This document shows positions 50,474-62,185 of a DNA stretch of 64,000 bases, piece after piece. Position 1 is the first letter of the stretch. Every line of letters starts with the position of its first letter. The notes under the pieces are model-generated. The model was not told the DNA's origin. It saw nothing but the letters and a program-made list of their open reading frames with translations, and made no database searches. Source of the DNA: Motacilla alba alba (Eukaryota; Chordata; Aves; Passeriformes; Motacillidae); contig NC_052046.1 in the NCBI RefSeq assembly GCF_015832195.1, positions 29,912,911 through 29,976,910 on the forward strand. The letters run 5' to 3'. The translations under genes and the position numbers were made by a program.

Positions 50474-53369
50474 CCTCAATACAGAACAGCCATATGTCTA
50501 CATCATCCATAGCAAAGCAATCTGGGCATCCATGTCTCATCAGACTGTTTGAAAACTGTTGCAAAGGAAAACTAGAAATTGAAGTTTAACATGGAGAAAG
50601 TCCCCAGCATCAATACTGTTGCCATCCAATCAATTCACAAAACTTCCTTCTAAGGACAGCATTTTCAGTTCAGAAGACATATGTGTGCATGTAAGACTTG
50701 AAAGCAATATTTTTATGGCCATGACTTGCATGACAAAATTTTTCAGGATATACAGCAATGGGAATGACCAAACTGAATTCTTGTTTTCTTAGAGTAACAG
50801 AATATCCGTCTCAGTGATGAAGTTTCTCTGTAACTTGTGACTTTTATGTTTCAGAAGAATATTATGTCAGTGCCTTGCCAATAGCTCCAAGAACTCTCTG
50901 TGTAGTAGAAGAGTTGCAGGAATTACACTACACTTCCTCCATATTTCTGGTCTGAATCAGTGTAATGGAAGACCTTGAATTATACCAATGTGTGAATGAA
51001 GATGTCTGTCTCAGCAGTAAAAACAATTGCTCTGTTTTGGCCGATCTTAACAAGTTTCTGCTAAGTCTACATGAAATCACATTTCTGCTTAAGTTCACTG
51101 TCTGTGATGTGCACAGCCCAGAGTTTTAAAGGACAGTGTCTGGCTTGTATTAATCTGCTTATATGCTTTGTGACCTACGGTTTTTACTCATTTACTCATT
51201 ACTCATATTTACTCATCAATCTACAACTTTAACCACAGGGACTGTTAATACAGGCAGTGAAATGTCCAAAGGTACTAGTATGAAACCTGTTGTGTAGGGG
51301 AAAAGAAACGGGTTTACTACCAAAACATTTTTGGTCATTTATTCCACTGGAAAATATGCATATTCTATTTCAAAATCTTGATAGTGCTGTAAGACTTCAA
51401 CGGTATGTGCACATCTCTTCTTTTTTTTTTTAATGGGACAGAGATGTGACATTTACATAATCAGTTCTATCAGTCATTAAGGCTGTCTTAGAGGCTCATT
51501 CTGGAAGGAAAGGTACCAAGTACGGGAAAGCCAAACATTTACAGTAACTTATGTCAATTGATGGCTCAACTGCAGAATTGCTGCCTTTCTTATAAGCACT
51601 GATTGTTTTGCTTGTTCCCTGCTTTTTACTAGACATTGAGTCTATGAAAAAACAAGTTAAAACATGAACTGTTGCAGTGCTGGCACAATGAAGGAGAGGT
51701 AAAATTTTTGAAATTTTGCAATCAACATTCAAACTTCTCCCCTCATATTTACTCTTTCGGAATTCTCTTTCATACTTCTCAAAATAGCAAACTATTAAAG
51801 TTATGTTTTCCCTAAACACAATTCCCTCTAATCTATCTGTTCCTGAATTTTCTCTTACTTGGCCATCCCTCTTCTTCTACAGTATGACCCACTGACTCAC
51901 CTGCTGACTTTGATCTTTGCTATGCCTCCACTTCAAACCCTTTTTCCCCTGTGTTAAATAGTATTATTCCTTCCAAGAAAAAGAGAAATACTTTCCCATC
52001 TTATCTGAACCATTTTAACAATTTGCATAACTGACCTCCTTTAATGTCTTGTTTTATCAAACTCTCATTTTTATTTTCAGGGTAATTTTCCGCTGAAATA
52101 TTGAAATAGGCCTAGCTAAATTACAAATGTCAACATGTACTCTGGAAGCAATTGCCTATTTAGCCAAACCAAACGGTGTTCTAAAACAGGAGACTTTCAG
52201 GTTACACTCACAATTGCGTCTGTGTTATTTTTAGAAAAGGGAGAGGTTTTATTCTTACTTATATAACTGAGATGCATAAGAAAAGTTTATAAGTCAGAGG
52301 TGAAATTTATATTTCTGAGGTGAAATTTAAAGACACTGAAAGATTTTCTGGAGGTAATTTTTAAAAAATAACTTCAAATATATTTTAAATCACCATATAA
52401 TTTCTGTCATTCATTTTACCAAACACTGCTTTAGACTATTTCAGAACAGTTTTTGGATTCATTAGCATCCTATGGTCTGGGAAATTTACAGTTGATGATT
52501 ATTATCTGTTGCTCTTGCTTCTCATTCTAGGGGTAAAATCAACTTTGCCCATGTGTAGTACAAACTTGTACATACTGTCCAATGCATAGCAGCTCATATT
52601 GAGGAAAGTTAATAATTTATATTCCCTCCTAAACCTGAATATGGCAATCTGTGACACAGTTATGATGGCTTAGGGAGCATTCTTTAAAGCAAAACAAACT
52701 TTTGTGTCTTACTACTTGCTAATCTGGACACTGGTTTACCAGATACAGTCTGGAAAGTCTGTTTGATATTCACTGCTCTCAAGTAGAAAACTGTTACCTG
52801 ACTTTGCCTTTAGGAGCTCAATGCAATATCAGCATGAAGGCAGAAAAAATAAAAGAGTGAATGAAACACATAAGACTAAACTGACCCTGCTGAGCCAGAA
52901 ACTATGTACAAGAAAAGGAAAGAAAAAGTAATCTGTCAAACAAGGATGGAAGAGATTATAAACAGAGAGCAAAGCAGTTTTGAAATAAGTGCTTTTGGTA
53001 GAGTCCAAGGTCAGATAATACATTCCTTCTGCTTTCCCCCAGCACCTCTCCAGCCTCCTCCCACCTTGCTTTCTATCTTGCTGCTCTTCTTTACTCCATC
53101 TTCTTGGTTTTTACTTGCTTTCTACCTGCCCTGCCTGAAAATTAGGTTTCTGCCCTGCTGGACTGTAATTATTGCTGGCAACTATCACAGTGTGCTGTAA
53201 TCCTGCTTGCAAAGGCTCAGTTTTGGCTCAGTGATTTCCTGCCACGTTTTCCTAGGCAGAATGGGGATGCAGTTAGTTTATTTTCCTGGAAATTCATCCT
53301 GTTCACATTGAGATAATTCAGTAAAATCTGCAATGAGTTAGAACCTTCCCAGCTTTTTGTTGCTGGGAA

Positions 53370-53430
53370 GTTGTTGTTTGTTTGTTTGTAGTTTGTTGGT
53401 TTGTGGTCTGTTGATTTATTGTTTGTAGGG
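53370..53430. repeat. TTTG-rich simple repeat
   Basis: TTGTTGTTTGTTTGTTTGTA is followed by GTTTGTTGGTTTGTGG and related words. Confidence 0.8.
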
Positions 53431-54369
53431 GGAGACTTAGTGGAGGGGTGAGGCAGGGGAGCATGTGTCCCTTCTTTTAAGGGCAAATCTCTTGCATTTT
53501 ACTTAGGCAGGTTTTGTGGTGGAAAATGAGAGGTAGTTTGTTATAGCAAATTTTGACTGTCAGGTTCCAAGCACCTCCACCTGGATGGAGTCCAGCTGTC
53601 TCAGCTTTGAAAGTACCTGCTACTGTGTTTTGTGAGGAGATCACTATGGGCACACCAAAAGAATTCAAGATATTTAGCAAGAATCCAGTTGTCTATCAAT
53701 TGCTTTGCAGCTTTTTGGGAAAGCTCTACTGATGATTCATTTGCCTGTTTCAGGTATGTCTTTCTGAAGATCTATCTTTTCAGTGCACTGTAATAAAATT
53801 TTGTGTTTGTAAGGAATGGTAACCCCAGCTTCTACTGTATTTGCAAAGAAGAAAATAAAAATACTTCTTTTGAAAAAAATTTTCTGTTGGAAATCACAGT
53901 TGCTCACTGAGATGACTCAGAAAATTACCTGAAAAAGCTGTTTCAAGCCTATAAATAGTGTGAAAGCTGAGGAGAGAAAGGAGAAAATAGGAAAAAGACC
54001 ATCTCCAAATTACCCAATGGGGTGGCAGAGGAACAGAAAAAAAAATGTTATTTTAAAATAAGTGAGTTTAACACCAACAATTGAAAATACCAGCTACACA
54101 GAGGTAATAATGTGGTCCCCAATCCCTATGGAATAATAATTAAAAAAAAAAAAAGAGTACTTGATTTTGGAGTTTCTTTTCTTCTTTGGTTGTAAATTGG
54201 TTTTTGGCGCAAAAGAAGTAGCGGGGTATGGAGGGGTAAGGTAAATGGTAAATGGAAACAGCAGGGTAGGGTAAATGGTAGTTCTACTCTCTAGCACACT
54301 TTCATTATGTCCTATGAAAAATAGGAAACATTTTCATAGATACAATGTGAAACAGAGCAGCACAGACAA

Positions 54370-54432
54370 AATTTCTTTCTAAACTATCTTTCTAAACTAT
54401 CTAAACTATCTAAAATATCTTTCTAAACTAAA
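54370..54432. repeat. TTTCTAAACTATC tandem repeat
   Basis: Imperfect copies of TTTCTAAACTATC and its shortened form TAAACTATC occupy about 60 bases. Confidence 0.85.
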
Positions 54433-55819
54433 AGGGAACTTTTTCACAGCAATACAGAAGAATGTCTACTGGTAGTTTGACTAAAGCTGCAACTCTTGCT
54501 TGCTTATTTCCTTCTGGAATGTGAGCGAGTCCTTAACATATATTGCTTTTAAATACAAGCTTCTTGGGATTTGTTACTTTGTAATGAAATGTCCTGGATT
54601 CCATACGCACACCTTACTAGGTTGTTCTTCCTTCTGTATCTTTATCTTCTGAAGTTGTCCAGAGAGTAAAACTCAACAAAAGGCTTAATGGGTCTGCAGT
54701 AGGTAGGTGTTCTTAGGCATTTTCTCCTCACTGAAAGAAGAAAGGCTTTTATTTTTCTTAGCAATGAGCTATTAAATGGGTTTCTAAGTCTTTAATTTTC
54801 TGTTATTGTAGCATCTACCAAGATGGAAGACACTCATCCAGAAAGAGGTAGCTGGGAATAGAGCTTACTGACCGAGATATTTTCCTTTAGCACAGCATGT
54901 TTTTAGTGCAGTAGCATCTGTATCCCATTTTAACAGGGTCCAGCCAATGTCCCCAGTGTGTTCCTTATCAGTTCTCTGCAGAGATTCACCCACCAATGTA
55001 CTTAAAAATTGCACTGGCAGGTTGTGACATACATTCATGACTTTTGGAGTTGACCATATTGGAAACATAAAATTCTTACCTGTTAACTCAGGGGAAAGAA
55101 AAAACCAGAATAAGAGGTCTCCAGCAAAACAGATAGGTTTGTTAAGACCTAAAGATGTTGACATTTCTAAGTGTAAATTCTGCATAAGTATTTTAGGACG
55201 TTTCTGCATTTCCTCTTGCCTCTGACTACAGAAATTAAAGGTTGCTATGTGTATTTTTAACCTTCCATGCTTGCAGAAAAATGTCTTTTATCAACCCGTC
55301 AATATCTGGTACCAGGTAAAAAATGTCTCAGTATCAAGCAACAACCGTGAGAGGCATCTGTGCTGAAGGAAAGGTGGATGCCACCCTGTGAGCTGCTGTG
55401 GAAGTGTAGCTCAAACAGCCCTGTGTCTGCAGGTATCTATAGTGTAAAGTGGTTGATATGTTCTCAGATTTTCTGCTGTGTTCTGCTTTTCAGCCCAGGC
55501 TCCAGCCAGAGTGTTTATTTGGGGTTGGTTCTGTGTTCTCACTGATAGCTTCACACAATAGGGTTACCCTCATTTACTCCTACTTACTGAGTATCTGCCT
55601 GGACAAACACTCAGTTGCCTTAAACAGAAGGAGTGCCTCTGCCACAGAGAGCAAGCAGCTGTGGAGAGTGACAGTAAATCTATACCATAAGAAGAGGCTG
55701 GATATATGTGTTTACTGCCTCTATGAATGCAGAAAATACAGAAGTCCACAGTGCCAGCTGAGTCTTTGAGGTCCTAAACTCAGAGCATTTTGAAATTAAG
55801 TTAGCATTTGGTTGAGAGC

Positions 55820-56243
55820 CAGCTGAACACGAGCCAGCATTTTGTCTCGGTGGCCCATAAGGCCAATGGCATCCTGCCTTATATCAGCAACAGTGTGGCC
55901 AGCAGGACCAGGGCAGTGACTATCCCGCTATGCTCAGCCTGAGGTGAGAGCCACTCCCTGAGGCTTCACCTTGAGTCCTGTGTTTGGTTTTGGGTCAGAA
56001 GTTGTGTTAGGGGAGGTTCAGGTTGAATATTAGAAGAAGGTTCTTCACTGAGAGCGTGTTTGGGCACTGGAACAGGGTCCCAGGGAAGCAGTCCCAGTAC
56101 TAAACCTGACAGAGTTCAAGGAGCATTTGGACAATACCCTCAGGTACATAGTGTGACTCTTGGGGTATCCTGTGCAGGGCCAGGAGGTGTACTTGATGAT
56201 CCTTGTGGATCCCTTCCAACTCAGGATATTCTGTTTCTGTGAT
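55820..56243 (+). mobile_element. CR1 LINE fragment (first of a cluster)
   Basis: It carries the CR1 3' body: TGGCATCCTGCCTTATATCA, GTGGCCAGCAGGACCAGGGC, GGTTGAATATTAGAAGAAGG, TTCTTCACTGAGAGCGTGTT, GGCACTGGAACAGGGTCCCA and GATCCCTTCCAACTCAGGAT, ending in a degraded ATTCTGTT. It is followed by a second + strand CR1 copy. Confidence 0.9.
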
Positions 56244-56254
56244 AATGTGAGATG

Positions 56255-56670
56255 CTGAGTCATGTCCAGACAAGGGCAGCAGAGCTGGGGAAGGGTCTGG
56301 AGCACGAATCTAACCAGGATCAGTTGGGGGAGGTGAAGGTGTTTAGCCTGGCACAAAGGAGTCTTATCACTCTCTAAAACAAGCTTAAAGGTGGTTGTGG
56401 TGAGGCAGGGATCAGTTTCTTCTCTCAGGTGAGAGGTGGGAGATGCGGGGTTGGATTGGATATTAGGAAACAAGTCTTCACCGAAAGGCTTGTCAAGTAT
56501 TGGACCAGGCTGTCCAAGGAAGTGGTTGAGTCACCATTACTGGAGGTACTTAAAAGATGAGTTGATGTGGCACATGGTTTAGCAGTGGACTTGGCAGTGC
56601 TGTGTTAATAATTTAACTGGATGATCTTAGACATCTTTTCCAAACTAAAAAGTCCTATCATTATGTGACT
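56255..56670 (+). mobile_element. CR1 LINE fragment (second of a cluster)
   Basis: It carries CAGAGCTGGGGAAGGGTCTG, GTGTTTAGCCTGGCACAAAG, GGATATTAGGAAACAAGTCT, ACCAGGCTGTCCAAGGAAGT and GGATGATCTTAGACATCTTT, in CR1 order. It overlaps the 3' part already seen in the first copy, so it is a separate insertion or a duplication. An antisense frame of 142 codons across 56045-56473 is only the reverse of these CR1 bodies. Confidence 0.88.
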
Positions 56671-57464
56671 GTATGAAGTATCATATTTTTCCTTGGTTCT
56701 GTCTGAAATTCTAGTTCAATATCAGACATGACCCCAAAATTATAATTCTAGTGTGAGTCTGAGCAATCTTTCAATTTCCATCTTTTTTTTCCCAATTATA
56801 AGTCTTCTTTATTTTACTATTTGAATCATGCTAGGCCTCTTAAAAAATAATAAAGCAACAGTTGATGTGAAAGGACAGCCTTTTTATTCTAATGTAACTA
56901 ATTTACACATTTCCATTTTATTTTTGATACAGCAACACTTCATTCTTCTGATGGGTTTATTTTTCTGATGCATGCAGAGAAGAGGGTTGAAAAAGAAATT
57001 GGAAGTTTAAGGTTATATGTGGTCCAGTGTTGGAAAAGTACTTTCTTGTGGTGATAAGCTGTTCAGTGCTTGCAATTTATATGATTACTTTTTATTGAGC
57101 TGGGAGTTCACTGATCATGTGTTTAGTTTGAGATGTTGTTTGTTCCTCCTCCAAACTCCATTGTCCATTATATTCAGTCCCCAATGTGCAGACCACCTCT
57201 CCTGATGCCTGAAGACAGAGAAGGACATTTTGTCATTTCGTGCTACCTCCAAGTTTGTCATCTGTGGCAAGGGAAGCACATCATGACCATGTAGAGCAGA
57301 GGGTCTAATCTTGTCAGCTCATGTACTGATTGTGTTTTGAGATGAGACATACATAGAAATGTGTCTTTCTATTCACATTACCTATGGGCAGAGTGCCTGC
57401 TTTGCAAGGAAAGCTTCGTTGCCAGTCATCATGGAAAGAGAAGAAAAAATGGAAAATTATAATG

Positions 57465-57655
57465 AAACGTTTCTTTACAAGAATGTGATCAGCCCTGGAA
57501 CGGGCTCCTAGGGAGGTGGCTGATGTTCCATGCTTGTCGGTGTTTAAGAGGCATTTGGACAATGCCCTTAGTACCATGCTTTAACTTTTGGCCAGCCCTT
57601 ATCAGGCAGTTGGACTAGATCATTGTTGAGGGTCCTTTCCAACTGAAATAATATA
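57465..57655 (+). mobile_element. CR1 LINE fragment (third of a cluster)
   Basis: TGGAACGGGCTCCTAGGGAG, GTGTTTAAGAGGCATTTGGA, CAATGCCCTTAGTACCATGC, GGCAGTTGGACTAGATCATT and GTCCTTTCCAACTGAAATAA form the CR1 3' end. It runs directly into an ATTCT pentamer array. Confidence 0.9.
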
Positions 57656-57725
57656 TTCTGTTCCTATTCTATTCCTACTCCAATTCTATTCTATTCTATT
57701 CTATTCTATTCTATTCCATTCTGAA
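57655..57725 (+). repeat. ATTCT pentanucleotide microsatellite at a CR1 tail
   Basis: ATTCTGTTCCTATTCTATTC is followed by several perfect ATTCT units and ATTCC variants. It probably grew from the CR1 terminal repeat. Confidence 0.92.
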
Positions 57726-59145
57726 TTTGTGGTGTGGGGATAGACACCAAGTAGTTTTCCAGAAACATCTGTCTACTCCGGAGAGAGAGAGAGAGAAAAC
57801 ACTTCATTAAAGTATCATTTATGCTTTGTATCGAGAGCACTTTGAAGGGTCAAATCTAGTCTAACTTGGAAATAGTGTACTTTTGCTGGGGAGGTTGCCT
57901 AACATGAGTAATGTCTTACATCATCAAACTCACTTAACTAATTGAGCTAAGCAGTTTCCTATTCCTTTATCCAGTTTGCTTTTTAGCCTCTAAGATGCTG
58001 TTCTACTGTCACTGATATCAAAGCCTCTGAAACTCCTGGAGCTCTAGGATCAAATGAAGGTAGAATAGGTGCTAAAGGAGGGCTGCACTGGATTTCCTGG
58101 GGTACACTGTACAGCACTTTTCAGCTGTTAGACTGAAGCTTATCTCTGAAGTTTTGCCTTGTCCTTCAGTCTGTGTATGTCTCCTTCTTCTGTGATGGTA
58201 GACAGTCCTTGGTGCCCTGATGTTTGCTCAATATCAGATGCTGCTGCAGTTCAGTGCTGTTTGAGTAGGAATCTAGGAACATGGAAACAAGAGATGTTGC
58301 TCAATATGAATGTAAAATATGCTCAGGTAATTCCTAATTAAAGGTGTCACTTATTCTAAAAAAAAAAGGAATTGAGGCAGTCCATACTGACAAAAGAAAA
58401 AACAGACAACAAGTGCTCAGATCAAAATGATGGCATAGTTTTCATGAGTAAAGGCACAAGTAAAAAGCTGCAATCTATGTTGCTTGATAAGAAGCAGAGA
58501 TTCAAAAAAAGCTATTGCTATGGCAACAAAAGGAGCGAGGGGATTTACACTTCTTTATGTTTCAGCGCAGTCTTAACCAAGAGTGACTCTGGCTAGAAAG
58601 AACAGCTGCACATTCATTCTTATAATTTATGAATTGTGTATCTCACCTCACTGCCTCAGAGCCTATAACTTCGAGTGATAGGTCATTGACCATACATGGC
58701 TGCAGATGTTCCTGGTCCTGTTAGAAGCATAATTCTTGGATTATTTGTCAAAGTCTCTCCTATATAGAATTTCAAGTTGGAATAGGTTTCTAATATCACT
58801 TGAAAATATTTATTCTATTCCATATGCCATCAATTAGATCCACACTCATAGTACTCCTAAATCTTTCTCGTAATCTGTTGGGAACATTAAGTCTAATGTC
58901 ACTCTAATACAGGAACATTCTTTCATCTCTAGTTTCACCCTAGTGTAAGTATCACTGAACACCTTTGTCCTATATGAAGATTAATACAATTTCTATCTTA
59001 CCAAATTTTATGTTGCAAAATATACTGTATGTTAATCCTATTTAATAAGCTTATAATAAAGCAAATAAAGTAAGATTATCTCATAGACATCAGGACATTT
59101 TAAGATTCAGGTCACGCTGCCCTCATTTAAATTGTTTTTTTTTAA

Positions 59146-59274
<129 letters not shown>

Positions 59275-60904
59275 TGAGTCTATATCAATCCATTTTGTGT
59301 CTCTGATGTCCTGAAACCCACATTTATTGACATATCTATCAAGATGATAAATCTATACTGTGAAACTGAAGTTTGCTCTTGCTCTAACTGCTTCATACAA
59401 ATCCAGCTCTTTCTTTAATGTTTTAACAGCTGTTGTTTTCCTTTCTGATTTTTGTTCTCCACAATCACTGATGTGTCACAAGTAATATCAGTGGTGACCC
59501 CCCACCAGTTACTTGAGAAGCTCAGTATTCATGAGAAGACAGCCAAAGAACTCCTCAGATTTAGATTACCTTGGTAGCTAGAACATCCATTTAGATAAAG
59601 CTGGCTCTATCGTCAAAGTAAGATGTTATCTGTAGTCATCCCTAGGAAAGTTTGGAAGTAGTGTGAGGTTCCTTTTTAGCCTCCACTTGTAGAGTTAAGA
59701 ACATAGCTATTGGGATGGTTGGGCTTTTAATCTTAAACTTGGCTGGTTGTTATATTTTTCTAAGCCATTACATGTTAGACTTCTGCTCTTAAAATGTTGA
59801 CTTGAAATAAATTTGCTGTTGCTACCGTTCGTGATAGACCCTGGTCTATATTAATTAATAAATTAATTCAAAACAAGAATCAAGAATTTCATCCATTGCC
59901 AAATTTCTCCTTTTTGTCCCTTGGAAATAATATAATTGAAGGTTTCATTTTTATGTTAAATGTAACTGAATCCTTCATTATCTGCAGTGTGAAGGTATTT
60001 TGTTCACATTTGTTCTTAAGACAATCCCTGAAAATAGTGCTCTTGTTTTCTATTAATAAGGCAAAGAATGTCTTAGAGTTGTGATTCCACTTTTTCTAAA
60101 TGTGTTTTCAAGATCTGTATCCCAACATAGATCCCTGGAGTCTTCTGAGAACTGACTTTTGGAAGCTGAAGAAAATAAGTCACATGACTGTGCGGAATTG
60201 TCTTCTATTTGAAATGTTCTTCTGCAGTATATACATGAGCAACTGTTTTAGTGGTTGTAGTCTCAGTATATGAGCAGTCCTTCCTGGTCTGGAATATCCA
60301 TTTTGCAAGTACTTAATTGATGCTGTTGACCCCTTAGTAAAATAAATTTTCTTTTCCTCTTGATGTTAAGAGTGCAAGTCAGTACAAGTCATCATAAGAA
60401 ACTTTTATTAGCTCAGGAGGTGCCTGGATCTGTTTAAGTACTTTCCACATCTCCTTTCATGCTTGTCTGAGAACCTTGATTTGAAAATCTGCTGGTGGCA
60501 GCAACATTTGTTTCTTGCTCAAGAAAGAGCCAGAGGAACTAGGACTTACACCTCATCTTCCCTGCTCCTCGGGACTTTCTGATTATGAAGGTATTCAATG
60601 AAGATCAGATTCATCAGGTGCCTCTGGTTCATGTAAGCCTCCTGATCACAAGGTGTTTAATCAATATGTGCAAAGATGAGACCTGTTGTCTCAGCCAAGT
60701 CAGGTCCTTATTCACACCATGTCTTTGTACAAGTGTTCTGGCCCACCTGGAAAGAAATACTGATTTTCTGAAAATGTACCTCACTAGCCTGATGGGTACT
60801 TGGATTTTTCATCAAAGTCTAGGGTAGCAATGCTGAACCACTTGTCTATTGCTTTCTAATTTGTAATTTATTTATAATAAGTAAAATAAATAGCAACTAT
60901 TTTT

Positions 60905-60968
60905 TCATGCTGTTGGAATTTTCACGGCATTGAAATTTTCATGGCATTGGAGTTTCCACGGCATTGAA
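60905..60968. repeat. Tandem array of about 18 bp, three to four copies
   Basis: GGAATTTTCACGGCATT, GAAATTTTCATGGCATT and GGAGTTTCCACGGCATT follow each other, after a weaker first copy TTTTTCATGCTGTT. Confidence 0.9.
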
Positions 60969-62153
60969 AACTTACTTCCTACAGTTTATTGTCTCTAAAA
61001 TTAAGGAAAATAATAATTGTAATAAGTAAATTAAGAGATTTGAAGACTGAGTCTGAGTTATCTTGACATTCATAAATTTAAATTTAAGAATTCATCTCTT
61101 CCTACTCTCAAGTACTGTGTAAAAAAAGGAGCAGAGCAATGTATGAAACTGGTGAGTGATTACCAGTAACTTTTTTTCAGTCTTCTTGATGAGGAATTTT
61201 CAGCTTTTGGTAATGCAAGAGGAGCATGTCAGCTAATGACCCATCCCACCCTTGTGTGAGTGATTTGGCCATGGAGGAGTGGGAAAAGGATTTGGAAACA
61301 CAAAGTATCACTTCCTATTTGCTGTGCATGATTTGTTATGAACTCATCTCTTTTTAAACCCACATCCGGCACACTGACAATTCAGGAGCTCTCCTGGACA
61401 GCATATTCCACAAGTCCCAAACCCAGCACCACATATTACTTTTTGTTTGTTTTCACAAGTCTCTTGTTTAATCTTGTCAGCAAGATCTATCTTTCTTGGA
61501 AGTGATCTTCAATAAACTACAGAGTGGCATCCAAACTGGTTATCAATTTTCATTGCATGGATGTCACAACAGCATATGGTTTGCAAATTTATTTTTTTTT
61601 AATGTTGAGAGACACAAATGTGGGAAGTAAGTTTCCAAAGGCATGAGTTTATAGCAGGCAAGTTTATCAATACAGTTTAACTGTTTGTGCTCTCTTAACT
61701 TGAGCAGTTGGAGCTCACACTATAATGGATTTTGTCCTTTTGCAGCTGCTAGCAAAGCAGAAGGCATATGACAGGGAAGTTAAAGACAGCATATGGAGAT
61801 GGTCTAAAAAAATACTTGTTTTGAAGTGGCTTCAACGATCCTAGTTCACGAAGCTGTTGCAATGTCTGGAGCAGATTTGTGCCAGCCATGTTTCAGATGG
61901 TGCTCCAGAAGCCTCCCCAGTGCAACTGTCAGCACTGGGAAAGAGGCGCTGTGTAGTATGTGCATATAGTGATATTACTGCTGTGTACCTGCTGGGATAA
62001 ACCACGTTAGGCTGAAGCAGAGCTAAAGTTCTGCATACTTTCCAGCCTGTGAGTCATGAGTCATGCTCACTGAATAGCCATTGTGTAGTATCAGGTGGTC
62101 AAGGATAGTCTGGATAGTCTGCCATCCATGAAATCACAGACACGAAAAGGTTT

Positions 62154-62185
62154 CAGAGTTAGGTCAGCAACCTGACCTAACTCTG
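62154..62185. repeat. Perfect 14-bp inverted repeat (hairpin) with AGGTCA/TGACCT
   Basis: CAGAGTTAGGTCAG (62154-62167) and its exact complement CTGACCTAACTCTG (62172-62185) are separated by CAAC. The arms contain AGGTCA and TGACCT, six bases apart. AGGTCA is the nuclear-receptor half-site. No known RNA family was recognised. Confidence 0.92.

Noticed and set aside
56045..56473. 142-codon open frame on the minus strand
   Set aside because: It is the antisense of two CR1 LINE fragments.
61740..61830. Sequence after TTTTGCAG at 61739-61746 considered as the next TRPM3 exon
   Set aside because: The translation does not match the residues expected after exon f, and the phase does not fit.
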